NCBI RefSeq assembly: GCF_001602525.1
Contig: NZ_LSYT01000002.1
Span: forward strand, 868,001 to 932,000
Direction: 5' to 3'
DNA length: 64,000 nt
DNA from: Flavobacterium chilense
GTDB lineage: Bacteria > Bacteroidota > Bacteroidia > Flavobacteriales > Flavobacteriaceae
Shown here: in pieces, positions 8,909-17,891 of the stretch
Position numbering within the stretch: position 1 is the stretch's first letter
Layout of the letters: each line of letters starts with the position of its first letter
Notes under the pieces: generated by a model
Database searches by the model: none
Told to the model about the DNA's origin: nothing
The model's input: the letters and a program-made list of their open reading frames with translations, nothing else
Position numbers and translations under genes: made by a program

Positions 8909-9592
8909 ATGAAAAAAACACAAACCAAGATTTTATTAGTTGACGATGAACCAGATATCTTAGAAATCGTTGGCTATAACCTTGCTCAGGAAGGCTACCA
9001 GATTGTAACAGCTTCTAATGGAAAAGAAGCTATAGCAAAGGCTCAGAAAGAATTGCCGGAATTAATTATTATGGATGTAATGATGGCAGAAATGGACGGA
9101 ATGGAAGCTTGCGAACACATTAGAAAGATTCCTGAATTAAATAATGTTATCATAACATTTCTAACGGCGAGAAGCGAAGATTATTCACAAGTTGCTGGTT
9201 TTGATGCGGGTGCAGATGATTACATTACAAAACCAATAAAACCAAAATTATTGGTTAGTAAAGTAAAGGCTTTGTTAAGAAGGTTAAAAGAACAAGAAGT
9301 TGTTAGCGATACCCTAAATGTGGGCGGAATCGAGATAAATCGCGAAGAATACAAGATCATAAAAGGCAATGTCGAAATTGCTTTGCCACGAAAAGAATTC
9401 GAATTATTTTATTTGTTAGCTTCAAAACCGGGTAAAGTTTTTAAAAGAGACGAAATCCTGGATAAAGTTTGGGGGAATGAAGTTGTAGTGGGCGGAAGAA
9501 CAATCGATGTTCATATTAGAAAACTACGCGAAAAAATAGGCGAAGACCTTTTTAAAACAATAAAAGGAGTTGGTTATAAATTCGAAGTTTAA
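8909..9592 (+). CDS. phoB: PhoB-like OmpR-family response regulator
   Basis: A 227-residue DNA-binding response regulator. ATG at 8909 is chosen over an in-frame TTG at 8900 because it begins MKKTQTKILLVDDEPD, the usual first strand and acidic pair of a receiver domain. The phospho-acceptor is Asp56 in LIIMDVMMAE. The C-terminal winged helix includes LPRKEFELFYLLA and VGGRTIDVHIRKLREKIG. A histidine kinase gene follows after 207 bp and a phosphate-type porin after that, with Pho-box-like sites at four nearby promoters. Assignment to phosphate control is inference; no pst or phoU gene lies in the window. Confidence 0.75.
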   Translation: MKKTQTKILLVDDEPDILEIVGYNLAQEGYQIVTASNGKEAIAKAQKELPELIIMDVMMAEMDGMEACEHIRKIPELNNVIITFLTARSEDYSQVAGFDAGADDYITKPIKPKLLVSKVKALLRRLKEQEVVSDTLNVGGIEINREEYKIIKGNVEIALPRKEFELFYLLASKPGKVFKRDEILDKVWGNEVVVGGRTIDVHIRKLREKIGEDLFKTIKGVGYKFEV

Positions 9593-9697
9593 ATTTTTAA
9601 GATACTGAGGTTCTGAGATACTAAGATACTAATGCTTTTGGCTATCGAATTTTAGTTAAGATTTAAACTCATCCGAATTTATTTAAAACAATAAAAT

Positions 9698-9753
9698 ATA
9701 AACCATATAGGGAATTAAAGATCAAAGGAGCTTTAATTTCTTATATGGTTTTT
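9698..9753. repeat. AAACCATATA-ended palindromic repeat, copy 1
   Basis: AAACCATATA (9700-9709) and TATATGGTTT (9742-9751) flank an inner inverted repeat (GAATTAAAG / CTTTAATTTC). It lies between the response regulator and kinase genes. Related copies are at 37517-37593, 51789-51863 and 61264-61428. It may also act as a hairpin separating the two genes. Confidence 0.65.
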
Positions 9754-9799
9754 GAGTTAAGCTTACTATTTCTTAATCTCTTAATGGTTCAATAATTAA

Positions 9800-10879
9800 A
9801 TGAAAATTAATTTTAAAAAAACATACAAATTCGCTGTAAAATCAGCATTATATATAAGCCTTTTTGGGACAGGATTTGTGTTGATCCTGATGCATTTATT
9901 CTATAAAAATCAATTAGAACATCAAATTGCATTTGGAATAATTTTTATTATATCAATTTATATTTTCTCTTTTTTGGTGTTGCAATACCGCGTAGAGCGC
10001 TTTATTTACCGAAGAGTTAAAAAAATCTATGATGAGGTTTCTTTACTGGAATCGACAACACTTATCAATCAGCCAATAACGACTGACATGGAAACACTTT
10101 CACGCGAAGTGAAAAAGTTTGCTACAGATAAAAAACTGGAAATCGAAATGCTTGAAATTCGAGAGCAATACCGAAGAGAGTTTTTAGGAAATGTTTCGCA
10201 CGAACTTAAAACCCCTTTGTTTACGGTTCAGGGCTATGTTTCGACTTTGCTGGACGGGGCGATGGATGACAAACACATTCGCAAAAAGTATTTAAAGCGT
10301 GCCGAAAAAGGAGTAGAGCGATTGATATATATCGTTGAAGATTTGGACATGATTACCAAATTAGAGTCAGGTGATTTAGATTTAAATATGACTGATTTTG
10401 ATATTGTTGAACTTATCCAGAATGTTTTTGATTTATTGGAAATGAAAGCCGATAAAAAGAAAATCAAATTGGCTTTTGAAAGCAAAAATGTACAATCAGT
10501 TATCATTCGCGGAGATCAGGACAGAATTCAGCAAGTTTTAGAAAACCTGATTGTAAATTCTATTAAATATGGTAAAGAAGGCGGATTAACAGAAGTTGGA
10601 GTCGTTAATTTAACCAAGAAAAAAGTCCTGATTCGTATTAGTGATAATGGAGAAGGTGTTGAAAAACAAAACATTCCGAGGCTTTTTGAACGTTTTTACA
10701 GAGTTGATAAAAGCGGAACGCGTTCTGAAGGCGGTTCTGGTTTAGGACTGGCAATAGTGAAACATATTATCGAAGCGCACAAAGAGAAAGTATATGTAGA
10801 AAGTGAGTTTGGAATTGGTTCTGAATTCTCTTTTACGCTTGAAAAAGCACATAAAACCATAAAAAACGACGTTAAGTAA
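9800..10879 (+). CDS. phoR: PhoR-like membrane sensor histidine kinase
   Basis: A 359-residue kinase. Two membrane segments (about residues 13-31 and 43-63) are separated by only a few residues, so there is almost no external sensor domain. The HisKA box is NVSHELKTPLFTVQGY, with the phosphorylated His near residue 135. The ATPase domain shows the N-box NSIKYG, G1 DNGEGV, and GGSGLGLAIVKHI. The short N-terminus is the form seen in PhoR-type kinases that sense through partners. It pairs with the upstream response regulator; the phosphate role rests on context. Confidence 0.75.
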   Translation: MKINFKKTYKFAVKSALYISLFGTGFVLILMHLFYKNQLEHQIAFGIIFIISIYIFSFLVLQYRVERFIYRRVKKIYDEVSLLESTTLINQPITTDMETLSREVKKFATDKKLEIEMLEIREQYRREFLGNVSHELKTPLFTVQGYVSTLLDGAMDDKHIRKKYLKRAEKGVERLIYIVEDLDMITKLESGDLDLNMTDFDIVELIQNVFDLLEMKADKKKIKLAFESKNVQSVIIRGDQDRIQQVLENLIVNSIKYGKEGGLTEVGVVNLTKKKVLIRISDNGEGVEKQNIPRLFERFYRVDKSGTRSEGGSGLGLAIVKHIIEAHKEKVYVESEFGIGSEFSFTLEKAHKTIKNDVK

Positions 10880-10952
10880 TTGTAATTTGATTTAAGGGAA
10901 ATTGTTTAAAACATGGCGTTTTAACAATTTATCAACTTACGAACTGACTCCG

Positions 10953-11018
10953 TAACATTAAATTTTTATTATAGTAACATCTTGTTAATGATTTCTTAAC
11001 ATAGGTGAGTCATCTTTG
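10953..11018 (+). promoter_or_regulatory. Pho-box-like promoter of the OprO/P-type porin
   Basis: TAACA at 10953-10957, 10975-10979 and 10997-11001 and TAATG at 10986-10990 all fall on one 11-bp register, with one position (10964) unmatched. CATCTTTG (11011-11018) is the -7 element. The gap from TAATG to it is 20 bases and from the last TAACA 9 bases, in phase with the other three promoters. Confidence 0.72.
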
Positions 11019-11048
11019 CACCTTGAAATTAAGGGAATTAGAGAAAGG

Positions 11049-12344
11049 ATGATAAAAAGAAAATTAGTTGCCGTTTTATTGCTGATAAATTTTGCAGCAA
11101 ATGCCCAGGATTTGAACAAACAGGATGTAAAAAACGAAGTAATGCGTATTTTAGATTCGATCAACAAAGCAAAACTTCCGGATACAAAATCAGGAGTTAG
11201 CGGAGAAGAACATTGGTATGACAGAATATCTTTAAGGGGATATGCGCAAATACGATACAATGGTTTGTTTTCTACAAATGATAAAGTTTCCTGCGAACAA
11301 TGTGATAAATCCTGGGGAACAACTTCTACAGAACCGGATGCCAAAGCCAACAACGGACTCTTTATTCGTCGTGCCCGTTTAGTCTTTTCCGGACAGGTTC
11401 ACCCAAATGTATTTTTCTATTTTCAGCCTGATTTTGCCAGTTCGCCAAGTACAGGAATACAGAACTTTGTTCAGATCAGGGATTTGTATTTTGATCTTTC
11501 TTTCGATAAGAAAAAGGAATATCGGGTACGTGTAGGACAAAGTAAAATCCCTTACGGATTCGAAAATATGCAATCCAGTTCTCAGCGATTGACATTAGAT
11601 CGTAACGATGCCATGAACAGCGCCATATTAAATGAACGTGATTTAGGTATGTTTTTCTATTGGGCTCCGGCCGAAATCAGAGAGCGTTTTGCCATGCTGG
11701 TAAAAGATGGCTACAAAGGTTCCGGCGATTTTGGAGTTTTTGCTTTTGGAGTTTACAATGGACAAATTGCCAATAAACTGGATGGTAACAGAGATCTCAA
11801 TGTGGTGGCAAGAATTACTTATCCTTTTGTAATTGGAAACCAGATTATCGAACCCGGAATTCAGGCGTATACCGGAAAATGGGCTTTTACAGGCGAAATT
11901 TCACCTGGAGTAAAAGTTGATGATCCGCAATATGTAAAAGACCAGAGAGTAGGAGCGACTTTTGTTTTGTATCCAAAACCCTTCGGAATCCAAACCGAAT
12001 ACAATGTAGGACGCGGACCTCGTTATAATACATTAACGAACACAGTCGATGAGACTGATTTGAACGGAGGTTATGTATTATTAAACTATAAACTGGATAT
12101 CAAAAAACAGCATATCTATCCTTTCGCCAAATTTCAGTATTATGACGGAGGAAAAAAATACGAAAAAGATGCCAGAAGTTATGTTGTCAGAGATTATGAA
12201 ATTGGAATAGAATGGCAGCCGATCAAAGCTTTTGAGCTTACGGCAGAATATGTAATTGCTGACAGGACTTTTGAGGACAGCGCACTTCCAATCAACAGGC
12301 AACAAGGAAACTTATTGCGATTGCAAGCGCAGTTTAATTTCTAA
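11049..12344 (+). CDS. OprO/P-type (phosphate-selective) porin
   Basis: A 431-residue outer-membrane beta-barrel protein of the OprO/OprP family, which passes phosphate or polyphosphate. ATG at 11049 is used: an earlier in-frame ATG at 11016 overlaps the -7 element, and the 11049 start leads straight into the signal peptide (MIKRKLVAVLLLINFAANAQ). Family-like segments include YAQIRYNG, FIRRARLVFSGQVHPNVFFY, RVGQSKIPYGFENMQSS and a C-terminal Phe. The Pho-box-like promoter and adjacent two-component genes support phosphate uptake. It ends 3 bp from the converging glycosyltransferase gene. Confidence 0.85.
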   Translation: MIKRKLVAVLLLINFAANAQDLNKQDVKNEVMRILDSINKAKLPDTKSGVSGEEHWYDRISLRGYAQIRYNGLFSTNDKVSCEQCDKSWGTTSTEPDAKANNGLFIRRARLVFSGQVHPNVFFYFQPDFASSPSTGIQNFVQIRDLYFDLSFDKKKEYRVRVGQSKIPYGFENMQSSSQRLTLDRNDAMNSAILNERDLGMFFYWAPAEIRERFAMLVKDGYKGSGDFGVFAFGVYNGQIANKLDGNRDLNVVARITYPFVIGNQIIEPGIQAYTGKWAFTGEISPGVKVDDPQYVKDQRVGATFVLYPKPFGIQTEYNVGRGPRYNTLTNTVDETDLNGGYVLLNYKLDIKKQHIYPFAKFQYYDGGKKYEKDARSYVVRDYEIGIEWQPIKAFELTAEYVIADRTFEDSALPINRQQGNLLRLQAQFNF

Positions 12345-12347
12345 AAA

Positions 12348-13418
12348 TTAATCCTCAAAAACGGTAAACAAAGAATCCCAGTCTATAGCATCGTTAAACT
12401 GAGTTAAACCTTTAAACGACTTTACTTTTGAAAGATCTTCAATGGTAAAGTCGTTTTGCAATGCATACGGTACCAGATTTTCTTCCTGAAGTTTTATCGC
12501 CAGATATTCTTGTTCATATTGACCCGGAGTTGGAATAAAAAAAGCTTTTTTGCCCAGTTTTGCCAAATCCATTACTGTAGTATAACCGGAACGACATAAA
12601 ACAAAATCACTTTCATTAAAGGTTTGTTCTAATTGTTTGGAGTTCATAAAATTGTAATAGGTAACATTTCCTGCCTGCCATTTGGTTTGTGTTTTTTCTA
12701 CAATTCCTTGTACAAAAACGACCTTACCTTTATAATCAGCAACTTCTTTTTGTAATTTTTCGTCCAGATACGTACGTTGAGGTTCCGGTCCGGATAAAAT
12801 AATCATCAGATCATATTGTTTTGGTGTTTCCTTTTTACGCATTCTGCTTAAAGGACCAATATATTTTAAATTAAGATGATTTGTTTTAAGATGTCCAAGG
12901 TCCCCCGTTAAATTTATTTTTTCGTTGGTATCAGGAACCCAGCATTCTTTATATTTTTTTATAATATACTGATGACATTTACTGGTAAACCAGGTTGTAT
13001 TTCCCGTCATCACATTGAGCTGATGCGTCATAAACACAGATGGGACTTTTTTGCTAAAAACCCCCAGACGATTATCTGATATAATACCGTCTATGCCATG
13101 TTTTTTGATCCAGCTTTTTACCATTTTTTTCTCGTCTAAAATAGCGACGATCATTTTAGGCAGGTTCTTAATCAGTTTCCATTTAAAGTTTTTGCCATTC
13201 TTGGCATATTCAATATGATAAGAAGGCAGTTCAAGACATTGTATGTAAGGAAATTCTTTTCGTAATAATGCTAACGCAACACCATCAGAAGCTATTATTG
13301 GAATATAATTGTTTTCTTGAAGCGCTTTTATAATCGGGATGCATCTTGTGGCATGGCCTAATCCCCAGTTTAATGGAGCAACTAATATTGTTTTGTTCGC
13401 AGAGTAATCAATGCTCAT
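12348..13418 (-). CDS. Glycosyltransferase (UDP-glycosyltransferase-like, GT-B fold)
   Basis: A 356-residue protein with the GT-B start ILVAPLNWGLGHATRC (residues about 11-26), as in GT28/MGT-like enzymes, and a second Rossmann half with LCRSGYTTVMDLAKLGKKAFFIPTPGQYEQEYLA that binds the sugar nucleotide. No membrane segment or signal peptide was seen, so it is likely cytoplasmic and acts on a lipid or small acceptor. The acceptor is unknown. It converges with the porin gene. The 13419-13661 gap holds only the next gene's terminator. Confidence 0.82.
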   Translation of the reverse strand: MSIDYSANKTILVAPLNWGLGHATRCIPIIKALQENNYIPIIASDGVALALLRKEFPYIQCLELPSYHIEYAKNGKNFKWKLIKNLPKMIVAILDEKKMVKSWIKKHGIDGIISDNRLGVFSKKVPSVFMTHQLNVMTGNTTWFTSKCHQYIIKKYKECWVPDTNEKINLTGDLGHLKTNHLNLKYIGPLSRMRKKETPKQYDLMIILSGPEPQRTYLDEKLQKEVADYKGKVVFVQGIVEKTQTKWQAGNVTYYNFMNSKQLEQTFNESDFVLCRSGYTTVMDLAKLGKKAFFIPTPGQYEQEYLAIKLQEENLVPYALQNDFTIEDLSKVKSFKGLTQFNDAIDWDSLFTVFED

Positions 13419-13608
13419 AATTTAACGCTTTTTGGAAACGAAGATAAAGAAATATGTTTTTTGTGTTATTTCGCACATATTACTAAATTATTAACTCTAT
13501 ATTCCTGTCCAGGCTAGAAAATCCGTTAAAAGAGTTCGATAAAAGTAAGAATCAAAGTATAAGGTTACTTATATGTTAACTAATATTTGGTTTGTTTAGA
13601 TATACAGC

Positions 13609-13644
13609 AAAAAAAAAGAGGAACTATTTATAGTTCCTCTTTAT
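13609..13644 (-). terminator. Terminator of the Ala/Lys-rich protein gene
   Basis: AAAGAGGAACTA pairs with TAGTTCCTCTTT around a short loop, with a T/A run on each side. It lies just past the stop at 13662. Confidence 0.75.
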
Positions 13645-13661
13645 CTAACATTCAGCTGTTT

Positions 13662-14210
13662 TTAGTCCTGAATGTATGTTTTGTTTCCGTTTTTATTAAT
13701 GTAGTATTTACCACCTTTTGGTCCTGTATATACTTTTTTCCCGTTATACTCTCCCGTAACTTTGTCTGCTACTTTTGGAGCTTTTTCATTCGTTTCTTTT
13801 AGCGTTTTAGTTGCTGAAGTTTTAGCTGCTGTGGCATCTTTTTTAGCTGCTTTTGCTGTTTCGTCAGCTTTAGTTGCTGTTTTTTTTACGTCAGTTTTTG
13901 TGGCTTCCGTAGCTGTTTTTTTTGCTTTTGCAGCTTCACTTTTTGCTTTTGCAGCTTCTTTGTCTGCTGTTTTTTTGGCAGCATCTGCAGTTTCTTTTTT
14001 GGCTTTTGCTGTTGCATCTGTAGCTTTGTCGGCTGCTTTTTTAGATTTATCAGCTTCTTTTTTTGCGTCGGCTTTCGCTTTGTTAGCGTCAGCTTTTGCT
14101 TTTTTTGCGGTAGCTTCTGTTTTGCTCTTAGCGGCTTTTGCAGTTGTTTCCTGTGCGTAGAAATTAGAAGAGAAAACAACTAACAAACAGATTAATAATA
14201 ATTTTTTCAT
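13662..14210 (-). CDS. Secreted Ala/Lys-rich repeat protein with a C-terminal basic adaptor-like motif
   Basis: A 182-residue protein with an N-terminal signal peptide ending ...SSNFYAQ. Residues about 22-135 are low-complexity Ala/Lys/Thr/Asp heptad-like repeats (AKADANKAKADAKK and similar), resembling histone-H1 tails or a long charged helix. The last 35 residues contain NGKKVYTGPKGGKYYINKNG, a pattern like the 'PBCV-specific basic adaptor' motif. The signal peptide points to the periplasm or cell surface rather than to DNA. Function unknown. Long open frames on the other strand and in a shifted frame are side effects of the repeats. Confidence 0.75.
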   Translation of the reverse strand: MKKLLLICLLVVFSSNFYAQETTAKAAKSKTEATAKKAKADANKAKADAKKEADKSKKAADKATDATAKAKKETADAAKKTADKEAAKAKSEAAKAKKTATEATKTDVKKTATKADETAKAAKKDATAAKTSATKTLKETNEKAPKVADKVTGEYNGKKVYTGPKGGKYYINKNGNKTYIQD

Positions 14211-14273
14211 AAGGTTTAGAGTTTAAATTTCAATTAAAATTAATCAATTTTTTCGTAGGTTTTTCGTAAAGTG

Positions 14274-17200
14274 TTAAAAATAAGCGCGAAGCTGAACATT
14301 TCCGGTGTGAACCACAGATCCTGTCTCACTTTTTCGCCCCTGATAATTTAAATTTACATCCAGAAACTGCGTTATATTCTTCTGTAAAAGCAGTTTCCAG
14401 ACTAAATTTTGCCCTGCCTGAAGTCCTTCAAGCATCTGAAAACCGACAGACGAAAACTCATTTCCGTTAAATTTGTTCTGATAAAAAGAAAATTCACCAT
14501 TTACAGTTACCTTTTTTTCTCCCGCAAAAGAAAAAGAAGTTCCCAGCCTGTTTTGTACCAGCGTTTCAAAATTCCCAATTTGATTTTCCTTATTCTGAAA
14601 TTCATAGAAAAAATCCAGGCTCGTATTTTTCGAAAACAAATAACTCACTTTTGGTGCCAGCTGATATCCTTTTAAATCATAATTTTTCTCTGTGAAATCT
14701 TTAGAAACCAAATCTGTTTTGATCGTTTTGGTAAAGAAGTTAAACAGCCAGCTTTTTTGATATAAATGGGTGTACTGAAACTGATGAGAACCATTGGTAA
14801 CATTTTGTGATCCTATCGAAAGCAAATTTTTTCCTTTATTAATAAGGTAGGTATAAGTAACGGAATGTTTTTGTTTTCCTCTGTTGTAATATAAACTGTT
14901 TCTAAAACTTGAATTGAGTCCTAAAATATTTTCTTCAGAAGAATTAAACGGATTGAGTTCTAAGCGTTCGCCCATACTTTTTACCTTTCGATCCATAATA
15001 AAGGAAGTCTGATTGTAAAAATAAGAAATCAGTTTTTTGAAACCTTTATCGTTTTGCCATTGTAAAGGATTCAAAATAAGAGATTGTGAAAATTTATTCT
15101 GATTGGTTTTGATGTAAATCTGATTCGGTAAAAAGATTCGGACATAGCGTGCCTGATCGGGGAAAGCTGCAATTTCAAACTCTTCTAATTCCTGAATTCC
15201 GTTACCATTATAATCATTCCAGGTATAAACACCCTGACCGGTTGGCACTTCAACATAAGTAAACTCCTGTTGGGCAATAGTTCCGGAACTGGTTTCATAA
15301 GCCGTACCAATTTGCATGAGCTGATTAAAAAAGCGATCATTGTAAAGTATTCTGGAATTTAAAGAAGGTTCATTTTTGCGTGCAGCATCCGTAAAATCCA
15401 AATTACGATAACTGGCATAAACCGCTAAATCTGTTGTTTTGTTCTGAATCAGTTTTGACTTTAAATAATAAGTTTGCGAATTGTTTACATGCTGTAATAA
15501 TCCGTTTTGCAAACTATCGTTCCTGCGCTGTAAATATCCAATTTCAACAAAAACCTTAGTGCTGTCTCCCCGGCCAATAAAAGTACCATACTCTGAGAAC
15601 CTTTGGCTTAAAGCCGAAAACTGATTGGTAACTTTATCTTTTTGCTGATTATTTTCAAGCTGCATACTGGCACCAATCCAGTTTTTGCCAAAATGATATT
15701 TGGTCCGGGTTTGGTTTCTGATAAATTTTGAAGTCGAATTAGTAGCATCACTATTTAAAAAACTGCCTTGGTTTTCGATCGTCCAGTTTTGCAATTTAAA
15801 AAGCGCAGTTGTGGTGTGTCTCGCTCCGGAATAACTTTCGGTATAATCCAGTTTCTCAAACTGATAAGTAAATAAACCAATATTCGAAGTCTTCTTTTTG
15901 GCAAATAAATCAAAATTTACACCGGTAACCAATAAACTCTGATTTCCGGAAAGTGTAGTGTTTAAGTTCCAGTCACGATTAAACTCAATATTATACAAAC
16001 GCTCAACTGATCTAAAATCTGCCTGAACAAACTGGTAATTTGCAAAAGCATCTAATGTCCAGTTTCGGGTAAAAAGGCGTTTTTTAATATTGGTTTTAAG
16101 GGCAACCCCGCTATTGTCGCCATCATCAATCTTCGAGAATAAATTTTTATCATTGTTGCTTACAGCAATTTCAAAATCAACCCGTGTTTTTTCATTCGGA
16201 TTATATTTCCCTAAAAAAGTGGCGACCTGTAATTTTATCGGGGCAACCAGATTTACAATAGGTTCGTAATTTCCTTGTAAAATGCCATTAACGGGCGGGG
16301 CATATTGATAAATACGTTCAACCGAATTGTTGTTCTGGATAATATAATTCCCGGCATTATTGCCTACAAGACTAAACTTTACATTATATAAAACAGCGCT
16401 GGCATCTTTTGAGTATTCATAAATTTCGACAGAATTGACTAAAGTTTTTTTGTACAGGATCTTATTATCGGCATAAGTATCAATATAGGCTGATGGCGCT
16501 TTCATTAAATTAGGATCGTCGCCCGCCTGACTCAGAATTTCAACCTGTTCTTTAGAAAGATTTTGTTGTAAAGGCTGATTTTTCATGTCATTTTCAGAAT
16601 AAACATAACCGCCAAAACTCCAGTTTTTATTTTCATGTGTAGCACCTGCATACGTCACCAGTCGATTGTAATTTCGTTCAGAATATTGATACTCGACATT
16701 AATTCTCATCTCTGAAGTAATCGTAAAAAGAGAAGTAAAAGTAATTTCTCCGGCATTATAATCGATCACATAATCATTGTTTTCGCCACGTTTTAGTAAA
16801 ACACCATTTACATAAACCCGTTCTGAACCTGAAATAACCAGAACATACAATTCGCCATTTTGACCTTTTAGTTTATAGGGTCCCTGATTGCCTTCCTGTC
16901 CCGTAAAAGTACTTTTGGCATATTGCCCTTTTACAAAAGCAACCGAAGCAAAGATGTTGGTTTTGCTTTCTTCTGTACCAAAATTAAAACTGGTAGCAAG
17001 TCCCTGAACTTTTTTATTGAAATTTAAAAACTGAGTTTTCCGGTTTTCCAAAAAAACATCTCCGGCGCGAATGTTCCAGTCGTCACTAAAAAGTTCCATA
17101 AAGATATTATCAAACTGATCCAGTTTTTGCGAATAACCACCATCCTGCAACGGAATATTTTTGTCCTGAAGTGAGGCGCGAAGACTAACCTTATCGGATA

Positions 17201-17705
17201 TTTTTCCGGTAATCTGCAAATCCAGATTAGAATTTAAAACCGTGTTTTGGTTGTTTCCCACTGTAACACCACGAGTGATGCTTCCGGAAGTATTTAAACC
17301 GTCAAAAGGAGTGACTTTTGGCGCATTTGAGTTGTCTATTTTATATAATTTTTCGCTGCCAATATCATTTGTTACAATCTGATTTGATTTGTAAAGGCTG
17401 TATTCTCTGGTCAGGTAATCGGGATATTTTAGATAGTTTATAATTAAAGTATCAGAAGCAGAGCCTAGTTTCTCGTTTAAAACTAAAGTTCCTTTTTTAA
17501 AATCGACTTTGTAAAAACTCGAATCTACAGGCTGATTTTTAGTGTTTAAAAGCTGAAAAAAACTGGAGTTGATACTGAATTCTTCTAAATGAATCGTATC
17601 GCGTGTTGCTATTACTTTTTTGGTTTTGTACGATGATTCCGTTTCCTGTGCCTGAAGCCCGGAATACCAAATAAAAACCGTTAGTAACAGTAATTTTTTC
17701 AACAT
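14274..17705 (-). CDS. Large outer-membrane beta-barrel-like protein of unknown function
   Basis: A 1143-residue protein with a signal peptide (MLKKLLLLTVFIWYSGLQAQ). It has many alternating hydrophobic/polar strands with aromatic ends (for example YVYSENDM, RVDFEIAVSN, FFYEFQNKEN) and a final LRAYF. The N-terminal 150 residues look like a soluble domain, followed by GDVFLENRKTQFLNFNKKVQGL, reminiscent of the SprA/gliding-type family in style but less than half its length. I do not recognise a defined family. It has no obvious operon partner; the Ala/Lys-rich gene lies 63 bp downstream on the same strand. Confidence 0.7.
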   Translation of the reverse strand: MLKKLLLLTVFIWYSGLQAQETESSYKTKKVIATRDTIHLEEFSINSSFFQLLNTKNQPVDSSFYKVDFKKGTLVLNEKLGSASDTLIINYLKYPDYLTREYSLYKSNQIVTNDIGSEKLYKIDNSNAPKVTPFDGLNTSGSITRGVTVGNNQNTVLNSNLDLQITGKISDKVSLRASLQDKNIPLQDGGYSQKLDQFDNIFMELFSDDWNIRAGDVFLENRKTQFLNFNKKVQGLATSFNFGTEESKTNIFASVAFVKGQYAKSTFTGQEGNQGPYKLKGQNGELYVLVISGSERVYVNGVLLKRGENNDYVIDYNAGEITFTSLFTITSEMRINVEYQYSERNYNRLVTYAGATHENKNWSFGGYVYSENDMKNQPLQQNLSKEQVEILSQAGDDPNLMKAPSAYIDTYADNKILYKKTLVNSVEIYEYSKDASAVLYNVKFSLVGNNAGNYIIQNNNSVERIYQYAPPVNGILQGNYEPIVNLVAPIKLQVATFLGKYNPNEKTRVDFEIAVSNNDKNLFSKIDDGDNSGVALKTNIKKRLFTRNWTLDAFANYQFVQADFRSVERLYNIEFNRDWNLNTTLSGNQSLLVTGVNFDLFAKKKTSNIGLFTYQFEKLDYTESYSGARHTTTALFKLQNWTIENQGSFLNSDATNSTSKFIRNQTRTKYHFGKNWIGASMQLENNQQKDKVTNQFSALSQRFSEYGTFIGRGDSTKVFVEIGYLQRRNDSLQNGLLQHVNNSQTYYLKSKLIQNKTTDLAVYASYRNLDFTDAARKNEPSLNSRILYNDRFFNQLMQIGTAYETSSGTIAQQEFTYVEVPTGQGVYTWNDYNGNGIQELEEFEIAAFPDQARYVRIFLPNQIYIKTNQNKFSQSLILNPLQWQNDKGFKKLISYFYNQTSFIMDRKVKSMGERLELNPFNSSEENILGLNSSFRNSLYYNRGKQKHSVTYTYLINKGKNLLSIGSQNVTNGSHQFQYTHLYQKSWLFNFFTKTIKTDLVSKDFTEKNYDLKGYQLAPKVSYLFSKNTSLDFFYEFQNKENQIGNFETLVQNRLGTSFSFAGEKKVTVNGEFSFYQNKFNGNEFSSVGFQMLEGLQAGQNLVWKLLLQKNITQFLDVNLNYQGRKSETGSVVHTGNVQLRAYF

Positions 17706-17891
17706 AAATACTTTAACTCTAAAAAATCAAAAGTAGTATTTATAATCAAGAAATTGTAAAGCTTTAATTTATTAGGGGATTGACTGGTTTTAAGCTTAAT
17801 TTCTGATTTTAAATATTTATATATTAAAGTGAAAATTTTCTCATAAATCAATCTTTTTTTTAGCTTTGTTTGGTATAAAACAACATAATTT

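Noticed and set aside
13587..13802. 71-aa open frame on the plus strand
   Set aside because: It runs through a terminator hairpin and the 3' end of the Ala/Lys-rich gene; no motif.
13762..14160. Long open frames on the plus strand and in a second minus frame inside the Ala/Lys-rich gene
   Set aside because: They arise from the codon repeats of the real gene; no start region, signal or homologous motif supports them.
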